Source: Corella eumyota (Eukaryota > Chordata > Ascidiacea > Phlebobranchia > Corellidae). Taken from it: a stretch of DNA of 64,000 bases. A program made the position numbers and the translations under genes. This document shows positions 23,011 through 35,340 of this stretch, one piece after another. Position 1 is the stretch's first letter; every line of letters starts with the position of its first letter. The notes under the pieces are model-generated. The model did no database searches. It saw only the letters and a list, made by a program, of their open reading frames with translations, and was not told the DNA's origin. The stretch is from contig OY720102.1 of assembly GCA_963082875.1 (NCBI GenBank), positions 14,916,990 through 14,980,989 on the forward strand, written 5' to 3'.

Positions 23011-23525
23011 AAAAAAACAGAAAATGAAGGAACCGGAAAATGAAGGAACCGGAATGAAAAAACAGAAAATGAAGGAACCGGAAAATGAAGGAACCGGAAA
23101 ATAAAGGAACCGGAGAATGAAGGAACCGGAAAATGAAAGAACGGAAAATGAAAGGACCGTAGAATGAAAGAACGAAAAATGAAGGAACCGGAAAATGAAA
23201 GAACGGAAAATGAAAGGACCGTAGAATGAAAGAACGGAAAATGAAGGAACAGGAAAATGAAGGAACCGAAAAATGAAGGAACCGGAGAATGAAGGAACGG
23301 AAAATGAAGAATCCGGAAAATGAAGGAACCGGAAAATGAAGGAACGGAAATTGAAGGGGCCGGAGAATGAAAAAACAGAAAATGAAGGAACCGGAAAATG
23401 AAGAAACCGGAAAATAAAGGAACCGGAGAATGAAGGAACGGAAAATGAAGGAACCGGAAAATGAAGGAACCGGAAAATGGAGGAACCGGAAAATAAAGGA
23501 ACAAAAAATAAAGGAACCGAAGAAT
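23011..23525. repeat. GGAA-rich minisatellite, duplicated and shortened copy
   Basis: Same unit as 16,665-17,525 and matching stretches of it, with internal losses. It starts abruptly at the SINE junction. Confidence 0.92.
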
Positions 23526-24732
23526 GAAGGAATGTGAAGTAAGAAGAGGCGGAATCCTATAAAATAAAAAATTCTGCGTCCCCCAAAAAAGAATACGTAA
23601 GAACCCCTTCTCAGGCAAAATAATAACTTTTGTTCTGTAAACCCAAATAACTGTGCAAACTCGCTGCCATCCTATGCGGTTAAAAGCCGTACAAATTTAT
23701 TAACAATAAGAGAATTACAGAGAAACAATATTTATATGTATTGGTTATAGAAAAGGGTATGAAAACTAAGAAATACCTTTTTATTCAAGGACAGATCTAA
23801 TTACCCATAAGGTAATTAGAATAACCAAATTTATTTCGTCATTATATTGAAATAGTTAAACATTGTATAGACGCTATCTATGTACATATCAACGCCCCAA
23901 TTTTGGATTTAGGTTATATCTCGATAACATTTCCTGTTGTTGTTCAGTTTTTACTATATAGTAAAAACCTTTAAAAAACATTATCAATAGTGACATAGTT
24001 CTTTTTATGTATGCGTTAGATTTTTGCTGAATATATTTTTTCCTTAATCTTGTGATTATTAATTAATTTGATATAGAATTACCATCCATTTTAAATTACA
24101 GTGAAACGTACAGCCATGTAATGTAGTTTTGTATTATTTAACCCAGTATATTATTTATTTTCGCATCGCAGAATAATTTAGTTTATGTCTATTATGTACC
24201 ATTTGATTAAGATGTCGCTTTACGTGGAAGGCGAAGTTGTGAGTGTGTTGTATTTTTGATAATTGTGATTGTGGAGAAAGGAGTAGTGTATTTTATATGA
24301 TAATGATGTTAGTTTAGAAATGATTTAGCGTAATGTAATATTGTAATATTATCGCCCCTATTTTTGTATATATATTGTTATCAATAAAGTATGTTAACCA
24401 GAATTCTATTTGAATAAGGTTTTACCTAGGAATATATTTAAGTATTTTAATACATTACTGGACCTTTCTGTCACCTTAACCCAATTCCCTACAATAACTA
24501 AATATCTATGATAAAATTAATTTTACAATTAAGTTTTAGCACTTTAAAAATGCCACTGTATTAAGTATACTTGTTTATATAAGGAACAATGTTAATAAAC
24601 CATATAAAATATACTTGCAAGGTTTAAAAAGTTATTTAATTGTCTTAAAATTGTTTTTATTTTAGTTTTGAGGTTCTAGCAGTAAGCCGATAATATTATC
24701 ATTATTTAACAAATGTAAAGTAACCAAAATAC
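23526..24732. other. Copy of intron 1 sequence downstream of the second collagen exon
   Basis: Nearly identical to 17,523-18,729. No gene is seen. It starts with the donor of the second collagen exon. Confidence 0.7.
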
Positions 24733-25168
24733 CTGGAAAAACTGTTTTTAATATTCCAACAATTTCATCATGACACGAACACTCTCCAGTAGCCCCAACT
24801 AACCCAATTTCACCCTTAGGACCTATGGGGCCAATTTCACCCCTGAAACCTTGTTCACCTCTAACGCCAGCGCCCCCAACTGACCCAATTTCACCCTTAG
24901 GACCTATGGGGCCAATTTCACCCATGAAACCTTGCTCACCCCTGGCACCAGGACCCCCAATTGCCCCAATTTCACCCCTGAAACCTTTTTCACCTTTCGC
25001 TCCAGCTGGGCCAAGCTTTCCTGGTCTCCCTTGTTTAGTTTCAGAAGGTTCATGAGCAGATGCAGTGGGACATGCACTAAAACAAACTTGGTTGTTATGG
25101 GATGCAGCTAAACATAACCAGAAGCACAAAAACATAAATATTTTCAAACTCATTTCGGCAAGTTTCAA
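24733..25168 (-). CDS. Second collagen-stalk first exon, possible alternative first exon of gene 1
   Basis: The same 145 codons as 18,730-19,165 with one residue changed in the stalk (GPAGAKGEKG for GPAGEKGEKG). The signal peptide, all 27 Gly-X-Y triplets, CSC neck and phase-1 donor are kept. No discoidin exons lie between it and the other collagen exon. It could splice over that exon, which has no acceptor, to the discoidin exons at 16,078, giving gene 1 two promoters; otherwise it is a headless orphan. Upstream sequence is the same as for the first copy. Confidence 0.75.
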
Positions 25169-25502
25169 GTTACAATTGTTTTATTCTAAACTCATTTAAC
25201 AAGCTAGTTATAATTTTGTTATTAATATTTATCACAAATAATTGGAACACTATGACATAACAATGATAGGAACGCTGCATTAAAATACTTATTCGAATTG
25301 TTATCTAATAAGATTTGAAGCGGCAGTAACTTAAACTGTTTGAGTGTTAGTCTCTGACTGTTTAAATGGAAATGTAGATATAATTTATTTGTGATGTCAT
25401 AATCTACTAATGTGACAACAAAAATGACGACAAACCCCGTTATAGTTTAATTGTGATGTCATAATCTACTAAAGTGACGACAAAGCCCGCTATCGGAGCC
25501 GC

Positions 25503-27188
25503 AAAGCGAGTCAGCTATTGTGGCATGCAACGAGGTTTCCCATAACAGCGTTAAAAATGTGAAACGTTTCAAGATTGTGCCAGTTAAAGTGTGGGGCAAC
25601 AATCAAAGTAATTTTGTGAACGCTTTTCTGGATGACGGTTCAGATACAAGTATTTGTACTGCAAGCCTTGCAAAGAAATTGGGAGGAGACAAAAGAACAC
25701 ACCGAGCTTTATACAGCAAATTAAGTAACTAGTCATGTGAGCCGAGTTGACTCACTGTATGTAAAGGAGGTCAAACCGAATCGTTTATTGTCGACAAGCT
25801 TTTGGTACTTGATCATATTGTCAATATAGGTAACAGCATTACAACCAAGAAAGTGGCAAACATGTATCCGCATCTGCATAACCTAAAGTTTTCTGAACTT
25901 AAAACAAAATCAGTGGAGCTACTCCTGGGAAACAATGTTCACGATGCATTCAGGGTTTCTGAATGGCGTTACGGCAAAAAGTGCCAGCCTTTCGGTCCGC
26001 ATAAGGCGTTGGGTTGGACGTTGTTTAGCTCAGACCATAACCCAAGAAAATCCTACCATCTAACTAATGTTAACTTTATGCATGAGCCTGAACAAGTATC
26101 GACATCATGAAACGAAATTTCAGATGTTTATCTGCTAAAGAACAGAAAAATGGCACTTCAAAGGCTGTAAACTTTGAAAAAGAAATTTATTGCTAACCCT
26201 GAAACTTTTAGCCAATATAGGAAAGAAATCGATAAATATGTAAAATAAGGACATGTGACTGTATTGGCTGATAGGAATTGTGTAAACGATATAACGTGGT
26301 ATATACCACACCACTGTACGGGCCCTAAGTTCATTATAGTGTTTGATTGTGCTGCAAACTCTGCGTTGTTTCTTTTAATGACGTTTTATTACAGGGACTT
26401 TACTAACAGCCTCGTGGAAGTGCTTTTACGATCTGGTTCCAGAACAATATATTAACACTTGCAATAATTGGCTTAACACTCTTGTTGATTGAGATAACAT
26501 TAGTATACCCAGACGTTTTAAACCTTAATATTGATTATGGTTGTATTTAGTTTTATCGCTGAAAGGACTGAAGCCCGGTTTTAGTCAAAGGCAATATGTA
26601 CGTTGGTGGCAGGCTACGTAATTCAACCGTCCCTGTAATCACCAAACATCCGATGATTCTTCCATCTAACCAGGTTGTAACTGAGCTCATTGTAACAAAG
26701 TATCATGGCATGGGCATTTGGAAACAATCCATGTCTTGTCCGCCATTGATGGCTGAGGTGGAACAAATTTTAAACAGCAGACCTCTGGTGCCACTCAGCG
26801 ACGACTGCAAGGATGAATTGGCATTGACGCCAAGTATGTTGCTGAACAATGGACAACGACCTGCCTCCAGACACGTTTGTCAAGGAAGACAGTTACAGAC
26901 GATCTTGGAGGTTCTACTTCTTGCTGATCAATTTTGGGGGAGATTGACAAAGGAGTATTTGCCTTCGTTACAATTGCGACAAAAATGGCTTCAGCCGATG
27001 AGGAATTCACGGTTGGCGACGTGGTTCGTTAATGAGAACGCAAAGAGAGGACTCTGACCGAAAGGGATCATCAAGAAGTTAGACAAGAACGGGATGGTGC
27101 GCCGTGTCCAGGTGCGAACTGCATATACTACCTTAACCTGAGACAAAATTTGCCTTCTAGAAGGGATCGCATAAATTTGTATTTTCTA
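25503..27188 (+). mobile_element. BEL/Pao LTR-element fossil, copy 3
   Basis: Duplicate of the fossil at 19,500-21,185 carried by the 6-kb duplication, with almost no differences. It has the same parts and the same broken state. Confidence 0.8.
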
Positions 27189-28814
27189 TGTTGTTTGTGT
27201 TTACGCCTGCCTCACAGTTTTCTTCTTTACACATTTTAAAAAAAGAAATATTTAAAAAATTAACATATATATTTATCTTAACAACCGGTTAAAACTTTTT
27301 TAACTATTATACTTTTCGCCAAATTTTATTTTAAATATCGGTAAAATATGTTCTTGCTTTAAAGGTATACGCGGGCGTAACGCTGCAGGCTCCCCGCAGT
27401 TTAATGAAAAATTTTGCAGGCCGAAAGCTATTAGTCGTAAAATTTTGCAGGCCGAAAGCTATTAGTCGTAAAATTTTGCAGGCCAGAAGCACCCGTCTTT
27501 AATCCGTTTATAAAAAGGCTTTTGAAACAAAAATTAAAAAAAAAAATATTCTAAAAACCAACATATGTCATTAACGTAACAACCAATAAAAACTTTTATA
27601 TATACTGTACTTTGAGCAAAATTTTTATTTTAAATATCGGTAAAATATGGTCTTACGCTGACTTTATACACGGGAATTTCATCGCCGACTCCCCGCCGTT
27701 TTTTTGCAGAACAAATCTTTTGGCAACTCTTTAAACGTTATATTCTTTGTGTTTTAGTACATAAATTTATATACATTAACACGGGCAATAACTAATAACA
27801 TATTTATGCACATTATTCAGTGTAAAAAATGATAAATTAATGCTTTTTCTTCAAATATTGTTTAGAAATACGGCCCTATTTCGCAAAATACGTGATATCA
27901 TAATGCATCGTCTTGCGTCACCTAAAAGCGCGCGCTTATTTTTTTATAGGTTTTAGTTTGTAAAATTAAAAAATAAATTGACACGGGAAAAGAAAGATAA
28001 CATATTCTTGCACATTATTCTTTAAAAAAACTATTAATTTACTGCTTATTTTATTTCAAATACTGTCTAAAAAACTGTATAGGAATACGCGAAAATAAAA
28101 TTTTTCGCGGTAATTAAAATGCGAAATCCCCGCTGTTTTAAAAAAAATCTTCGGGCTGAAGTGTCTGGTTACCTTTTTGGTCAGTTCGCTGGACGTAAAA
28201 ACTCATAAATAAGTAAGGTCGAAGTAAGGTTTTACATATAATTGGACTTTCACTTCCATACTTAATTTGTTGATTAATTACTTTGTGGTTTGTGTTTCGT
28301 ATCATATAGTTTGTGTCGCATTTTTGTTTTAATTAAGTGTAGCCTTCTTAACGATGCCCATCTTTACAGCGTACTCTATTGGGGTTAATAATTGTTTAAG
28401 CCATAGTAGGAGTTTATTAGATCCTACATTATTCAAGATATAAACTGCAGTCAACTAATCAAAATTTTCGCCGGACTCATCTCGCGGTGCTGCGATTTTT
28501 AAAATTATTCCTCCTTTCTAGTTATATAGCCCATGAACCACCTCTGTTATCTACACTTAAAAAATAAAATATAATCTGACAACAACCTTACGTTAAAATA
28601 AAATTAAAATGTACGACCCTGAGCCCCACTGTTTAAAAATAAGTTTTGTTTATAAATTCTGGTATTTTTTCGTAAAGTTATTCTATATATATCTTAGCCT
28701 AGCAATCAAAATGCGATCCCAGCAAAAGAACACTCGTTTATAAATGCTGATTTGAAACAGGTAGAAAAAGGCAATCTTTAAATTTAGGAGAATTAGTCAC
28801 AAGTTTTTTTTGAA
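27189..28814. repeat. Non-coding tail of the fossil segment, copy 3
   Basis: Equivalent to 21,186-22,811. No gene seen. Confidence 0.6.
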
Positions 28815-29072
28815 TATATCTTTATCCTCGATGTGGAAGGTCGATTGCGCGAACTAAACATATAGTTACCCAGTTTCCAGTTGCATTTAACAGTTTAGGA
28901 TATTATAGATTATAATTGCCCGGTAATTATGCTGCTGATTAAGTGCTGACTCAGCAGGAGTTTTCACCGTTTATAGCACTTTACTCGAGGGCGCTACAGC
29001 ATAAGAGCAGTGGGGATTGAACCCACGACATCATGTTGGTGCAGCAAGTGTTCTTACAACTACACCACGCTG
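28815..29072 (-). mobile_element. tRNA-derived SINE, full length
   Basis: Tail and head both present (ACTACACCACGCTGC on +). It corresponds to 2799-3053 and 48,155-48,412. Confidence 0.8.
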
Positions 29073-29760
29073 CTAAATGTTTAATAATTACCAATAATTA
29101 TTATTTTTTCAAATTAAATAAAAACCAAAAAAAAATTTAAAAAAAAATGTTCTGTTGCTAGGACATCGAACTAAAATTAAAAGCAACAAAATGTAAATAA
29201 TTTAAAAACCAAACCAACTTTTAAACAACGAAATTTTCAAGTTATTTTATTACATTTTAAAGCAGTTAGTTATCCCATACCAAACAACTTGGTAGTTTAC
29301 ATTAAACTGATTAAGTATTTTCAACATGGTGGTGTCAGCTAAATATGACGCAAAACCTGATGACAAATATTTATTTAAATTGTAAGTGAATATGCTATAA
29401 GGTTGTTGAACTTGGTTAATCATTTATAATATCGATAAATAAAACTCGTTGGTATCAGCTAGGACAAATATTGATGGCTGCATAACAGGAAGTTCTTATA
29501 TATAAATATTGATGGCTGCATAACAAATATTGATGGCTGCATAACAGAAAGTCCTATAACACTTGATGTTTTTATAAGGTCAATATCAGCTGTGATTACA
29601 AAAATTCTGCAAAATATTTACTCAATGTTTGCGCAATGTTTGCGAAATTCTCAGTAATTTTGTGTTTACTGAATTGCAACATTTTGCATACCTTGAACTA
29701 AAGTCAATATAATAAACATGTTGTTCACATGTTTATAATTATTTATTAACTTTCAGGCCT
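29073..29760. other. AT-rich spacer, no gene seen
   Basis: Shared with 3,054-3,660. It contains three short copies of TTGATGGCTGCATAACA (about 29,470-29,545), an expansion not present in the first unit. Confidence 0.55.
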
Positions 29761-29767
29761 TACACGA

Positions 29768-30190
29768 ATGCTACAAAATGCCAGCAGTGGGAATCAAACT
29801 CAGGATCTCAGGCCTTACACGAATGCTACAAAATGCCAGCAATGGGAATCAAACCCAGGATCTCAGGTCTTACACGAATGCTACAAAATGTCAGCAGTGG
29901 GAATCAAACCCAGGATCTCAGGCCTTACACGAATGCTACAATATGCCAGCAGTGGGAATCAAACCCAGGATCTCAGGTCTTACACGAATGCTACAAAATG
30001 CCAGCAGAGGAAATTAAACCCAGGATCTCAGGCCTTACACGAATGCTACATAATGCCAGCAATGGGAATCAAACCCAGAATCTCAGGCCTTACGCAAATG
30101 CTACAATATGCCAGCAATGGGAATCAAACCCAGGATCTCAGGTCTTACACAAATGCTACAAAATGCCAGCAGTGGGAATCAAACCCAGCC
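29768..30190. repeat. 55-bp minisatellite, about 7.7 copies
   Basis: Unit GCTACAAAATGCCAGCAGTG and so on, as at 3,668-4,037 but with one extra unit and different variants. Confidence 0.92.
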
Positions 30191-30303
30191 TTTTCAACAA
30201 AAATCAATTTATAGAAATCATGTCTTTAACATTTAAATATTTTAATAATTGTAAAAGCATAGTTGCATAAAAACAAAAAAACTTTCTACAGTATTTTAAT
30301 AAT

Positions 30304-30686
30304 TAGTAATGTGCCGATCGCCGTTTTTTTTGATCAGATCACGATCCGATAACGTAACCGAACAATCGGTAACTTTATCGCCACTAAATACAAAAACAAT
30401 TGACTCTGTATGTTAAACACTACTTATTCGCAAGTTTGTTTAAATATTTAACCGTAATATTCAGTATAATTTACAAGAACTAAAAACAATTTTACCAGCG
30501 CGGAAATAAAGCGCTGTAAAAGTTTATGGAAATCTATGTGGTTAAGGCATGTGCGTGTTTATTTGTGACGTAAAATTAAATGTGACGTAATTACCGATCT
30601 GCCGATTTTGGACCTTGATCGGGTGATCGCAAAATACCTTCAAAAATCGGCGATTTACGATCACCATTTTGATCGGCACATCACTA
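30304..30686. mobile_element. hAT-type MITE with perfect 8-bp target-site duplication
   Basis: TTAATAAT at 30,296-30,303 and at 30,687-30,694 flanks 16-bp inverted ends (TAGTAATGTGCCGATC and GATCGGCACATCACTA). Orthologous to 4153-4536. In the third unit only the last 26 bp remain, at about 48,848-48,873. Confidence 0.88.
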
Positions 30687-31326
30687 TTAATAATTTGCAT
30701 TTTCGAAAAATAATCTTAAAAAATAGATGATATCAATTTTATAGTTTTCTAAAATTTTAAAAGAAGTAACAAAAACAAAATATATTTCAGAAATTTAAAA
30801 CAATAATAATTTCTCATAAAATATGAAGTAATTATAAAGTAAGGGAATACAAAATCTTGAAAGTAATAAAAACTGTAAAATTATTTAAATTTCTGTTTAG
30901 TTAATATAAATTAGAAAATAAAATCAGCAAGAATGGCAACAAATAATTTAGGAACTAAAATAACTCACTAGTATAATATTAAAAATAACTTAAAAAAAAT
31001 TTTGGCAAAAAAATTATAAAAAAAATTTCACTAATAAACATTTAATAAAATTAAAATATTGTCATGACAAAATTTTTTAAATTTATAAATGTTTAAAATA
31101 ATTCGAAAACTTTTTTTTCAATTTAAAGTTTCGTTTTATTAACTATCGCTTCACTTTCTTCACAATTATTCGCTTCAATGCTCATGTGCGGTGAACCACG
31201 CAGAAGAGAAATTTGGGTCAACAAAAAGAAAAAAGAACCTAAAATTAGAAAAAAGTTTTCGTAAAAACTAACTAAAAAAAGGGTTTAAAAATCAAACTAT
31301 ATAAACCAATAAAATATTATTCAAAA

Positions 31327-31513
31327 AACTTGGCTTTGCTGCATAAGGTCCTGTGTTCGATTCCCACTGCTCTCAAGCTGTAACGTTATTAGGTAAGGTG
31401 CTATAAATAATCTATAATATCTCAAACTGCCTAAGTCAACTTAAGACTGGGTCGGGGTAACAAATATACCTCCATGTTTAGGTCGTAAAGTTGACCTTCC
31501 CACATCGAGGATA
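31327..31513 (+). mobile_element. tRNA-derived SINE, internally deleted
   Basis: B-box part (GTGTTCGATTCCCACTGC) joined after a gap to the tail (CCCACATCGAGGATAAA). In the last transporter intron. Confidence 0.7.
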
Positions 31514-32127
31514 AACAATTATCAAAAAAAAAACTTACTAGCCAAGTAAAATCCTGGGTAAACGATGTACAGTGCTTCCCTGAAACCTAAAACTTTGATC
31601 ATAGGTGGTACTATAAGAGGGGCATTCCCTCCAATATTATTGATCACAAAAATAAACATAGCGATCGCTGTCGCGCGTGACTGGGCAGGAAAGAACTCAA
31701 CCAAAACAGTGAACAAAACTCCGAACCACATTTCCGCTGTGTTTTAAATAAAATTTGATTACAATAAAGTCATCGAAACTGGGTCGGGGTAACTGTTGTT
31801 ACTCTTAAAAAAATATGAAACTATTTACCGAATAAATAAACTCCAAAGAGCGAAATAAAAGCATAAGGCGGAGAAAAGTAAAGAGTTCCCGCCGCTAAAG
31901 GGCAGGCTATTGCTTGACTAACGACCAAAACCCACAATCTTGTTCGTACACCTAAAAAAATTAAATTTAAAATTAAAACCCCCAAAAAAATGAAATATTT
32001 CTAAATACAAATCTACAAAATTTGTGTTATATTAATAATACTGTCAATTTACATATAATGGGACCTTTATATTAACCCCCTTACACCCTATCCCTTCTCT
32101 GAAAATAAAACTGTTTTATTGTACTTA

Positions 32128-32384
32128 TTTATCTTTAACGTGGGAAGGTCGAATGCACAACCTAAACATAGAGTAACATCAGTTACCCCGAGCCGGTCTC
32201 AAGTTGACAGTTTGGGATATTATAATTGCTCAATAATTAAGCTGCTGATTAAGTGCTGGCTCAGCAGAAGTTAATATCGTTTATAACGCCTTACTTAAGG
32301 GCTCTACAGCATGGAAGCAGTGGGGATCGAACAACGGAACTTTTTTAGTAAAGACAAGGGTTTTGACCACTACACCATGCTGCC
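32128..32384 (-). mobile_element. tRNA-derived SINE
   Basis: Orthologous to 6021-6275; tail and head present. Confidence 0.72.
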
Positions 32385-32685
32385 AACCTTTAATTTATGT
32401 CAAAATTTTCAGATAATGCCGTTTTCGAAAACTATTTTAGAAAAATGTCCATTCAGTAAAATCAATTTTTAATAATATGATCAAAATAAAGATTACCGTA
32501 TTTAGAAGCGAGTAAATCGGACAAAATTCCACCAGTGATTATCCCAATCGTTCCACCAACGATGGAAGTTAAACTCATCCGCAACCCCACCTCTGTGCCG
32601 GGGTAATATTGATCAAAATATAACTGACTGTTGTAAGACCAACAAACTTGCTGAAAATATTAAAATTTGATTTAGATTTTGTTAT

Positions 32686-32850
32686 CCTCGATGTGGGAAG
32701 GTCAACTTCATGACCTGAACATAGATGAATATTTGTTACTCCGACCCAGTCTTGAGTTGCCTGTGGCAGTTTAAGAGCAGAAGGGATCGAACCAAAGACC
32801 TCATGTAGTAAAGCCAAGTGATCCGACCACTACAGTATGTAGGGTGAGGT
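32686..32850 (-). mobile_element. SINE with internal deletion
   Basis: Tail (TCCTCGATGTGGGAAGG on +) joined to a head (GGGATCGAACCAAAGACC) without the middle part. In the 7 kb and 51 kb units this spot holds two to four SINE pieces. Confidence 0.65.
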
Positions 32851-33172
32851 TTAAAGTTTGATTCCCAGTAGCGGCATGTTGAAGCACCGACTAAGGATTT
32901 TATTGCATAAATATAAAACTCACCAGAATGTCTGAATGAAGCCCCAACCAGTAACAATAAGATAGTTGGAGATTTGATAAATAATTTGAAAGTTGTCAAA
33001 ATTGATTTCAACACTGACTGCTTTTCTAAATAATAAAATTTATAGCCAGGTTTATAAATAGCTTAGTTAAAAATATAGTTTGCAAAATAGGCCAAATAAC
33101 TTTTAAACATTTCTCCAAAAAAATAAGAAATTTTACGACAGACTTAAAAAATACAATTTTTATAATGAAAAC

Positions 33173-33395
33173 GGCAGCATGGTGTAGTGGTAAGAACAGT
33201 TGCTACACCACACATAAGGTCGTGAGTTCAAACCCCACTGCTCTCATGCTGTAGCACCCTTATGTAAGGTGTTATAAACGGTGTGAACACCTGCTGAGCC
33301 AACACTTAATCAGCAGATTAATTATCGGACAAATATATTGAATAATATCCCAAACTGCCAAAGTCAACTCTATGTTTAGGTCGTGAGATCGATCG
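33173..33395 (+). mobile_element. tRNA-derived SINE, tail shortened
   Basis: Starts GGCAGCATGGTGTAGTGG; the B box is GAGTTCAAACCCCACTGCT. Orthologous to 7410-7687. Confidence 0.78.
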
Positions 33396-33696
33396 AATTA
33401 CAGAAAACGGGTTCATTTATTAAACATTTTATCAAAAGTATTAAATACCAAAATCTGTCTCATATTTGTTATTCTCTTCAGCTTGTTCTATAATTTTACG
33501 TTCTGGTTCTTTGACAGAGAAATATAAAATAATCGCCATAATTATGCTTGGAGCTCCAGCTATAAAGTAACACCAATGCCAGCTCTAAGAAAAAATTAAC
33601 AAAAGATTGGTTAAAAATTAATTTAAATTAATTCTGTTTTTTTAGAGGTTGATTTGATAGAAAAACCTAAAAATAAATCGTTCAAAAAAAGGGGTG

Positions 33697-33778
33697 CTAC
33701 ATCATGACAGCAGTTGGGATCGAACCCAGGTCCTCATGTAGTAAAGCCAAGTGTTCTGACTACTACACCGCACTGCCG
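33697..33778 (-). mobile_element. SINE head fragment
   Basis: Reversed B box GGGATCGAACCCAGGTCC and TACTACACCGCACTGCC. Orthologous to 7987-8072. Confidence 0.65.
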
Positions 33779-34039
33779 ATCAAAAATATTTAAAATATTT
33801 TCACCATTCCAAGAATGTTGGCGTCAGTCACATAATTTCCAACAGCAAATGCCAAACCATATCCAAAATAAATCCCAAAGTTGAAAAAACTCATAGCAAA
33901 AGCTCGAACTTTCTGTGAGAAAATGTCGGCCACCAAACTTGAGGTAAGAGGAGTACAGGCCGACTCTCTGAGAAAAAAGTTTTAGGTTTTTAAGAGAATT
34001 TATTATACATACAAAACAAAAAAATATGATATTTTTAAG

Positions 34040-34140
34040 GTTTGTTAAGACCCTATAGCATAAGAGCAGTGGGAATTAAACGCAGAACCTCATGTAGTGA
34101 TACCAAGTGCTCTTACCACTACACCATGCTTTATCCGCAA
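34040..34140 (-). repeat. Single SINE-head unit (four units in copy 1)
   Basis: One unit of the family at 8341-8860. Here the sequence beyond ATTTAGT continues into native transporter intron, so this is the ancestral side of the breakpoint. Confidence 0.75.
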
Positions 34141-34564
34141 ATTTAGTTAAAAATAATAACTGGTACAAAAAACTTTTTTTTTTTTAAATATTTTTTTTTT
34201 ACTGAAACAAACTTTAAACTCACCCTGCCCCAAAGCCAACTCTCAGCAAAGCTAACAACCAATAAGTGTCGGCAAATCCGGTGGTAAAAGTCATTACCGA
34301 GTAAAAGAAAACACTTGCAGATAATATCTGGATTCTAAACAATAAAATAAAAAGAGTTTTATAAAAGTTAATTAAAAATTTAAATATTAAAAAGCAAAAT
34401 AAATAAAACAAATTTTTAAAAGATTTTAGGTTTGCATAGAAAATGGAGTTACTGACATTTTACCAAAAACTATATGCCAAAACCACCATTTTACTAACAA
34501 TAACACATTTTCTATTAACTCTCTTTTACTTCAAAAAAAGTTTATAAAAAAAATTTATCCCCAC

Positions 34565-34770
34565 AGCCCTCATGCTGTAGCGCCCTTGAGTAAGGTGCTA
34601 TAAACAGTATGAACTCCTGCTGAGCCAGCACTTAATTAGCAGCTTAATTATCGGCTTATTGTAATTTATAATATCCCAAACTGCTACAGGCAACTCGATA
34701 CTGGGTCGGAGTAAATGATGTTACTCTATGTTTAAGTCGTAAAGTTGACCTTTCCACATTGAGAATAAAT
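34565..34770 (+). mobile_element. SINE, head truncated
   Basis: Middle and tail of the SINE from about the B-box end (CACAGCCCTCATGCTGTAGC) to CACATTGAGAATAAA. In the second transporter intron. Confidence 0.65.
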
Positions 34771-34984
34771 AAAAAGAAAAAATAGTCGGTAATCAACCTG
34801 TTATATTTATCGCCAACAATTCCCATTACAACTCCCATAACAGTAAAAATGGCAATAAATATTGGACCAGCAAGAACTTGGTATTCTATTCCCTGGCCTG
34901 TATAATTCCATTCACAATATATCGTTCCATTCAATCCCATGAGATTACATCTAAAAATTAAGATTATTAATAATTTACATTGTT

Positions 34985-35340
34985 AGTTAGCATGTTGTTG
35001 CATCCTTAAGTAAGACCTGTGATCCTGGGTTTGATTTCTACTGCTGGCATGTTGTAGCATCCTTAAGAAAACCTGAGAGCCTGGGTTTGATTTCCACTGC
35101 TGGCATGTTGTACCATCCTTAAGTAAGACCTGAGATCCTGGGTTTGATTTCCACTGCTGGCATGTTGTAGCATCCTTAAGTAAGACCTAAGATCCTGGGT
35201 TTAATTCCCACTGCTGGCATGTTGTAGCATCTTTAAGTAAGACCTAAGATCCTGGGTTTGATTTCCACTGCTGGCATGTTGTAGCATCCTTTAATAAGAA
35301 CTAAGATCCTGGGTTTGATTTCCACTGATGGCATGTTTAA
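34985..35340. repeat. 57-bp minisatellite, about six copies, opposite orientation
   Basis: The unit contains TGGCATGTTGTAGCATCCTT and CTGGGTTTGATTTCCACTGC, the reverse complement of the 55-58-bp arrays elsewhere. It lies in the first intron of transporter copy 2. Confidence 0.9.

Larger units (their letters stand above)
17008..29012. repeat. Recent 6,003-bp tandem duplication
   Basis: Sequence from inside the minisatellite through the collagen exon, fossil and SINE occurs twice with a constant offset of 6,003 bp (for example 18,730/24,733 and 19,165/25,168). Only about ten differences were noticed over 6 kb, against roughly a few percent between the larger units. The minisatellite is shorter in the second copy. 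Confidence 0.9.
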
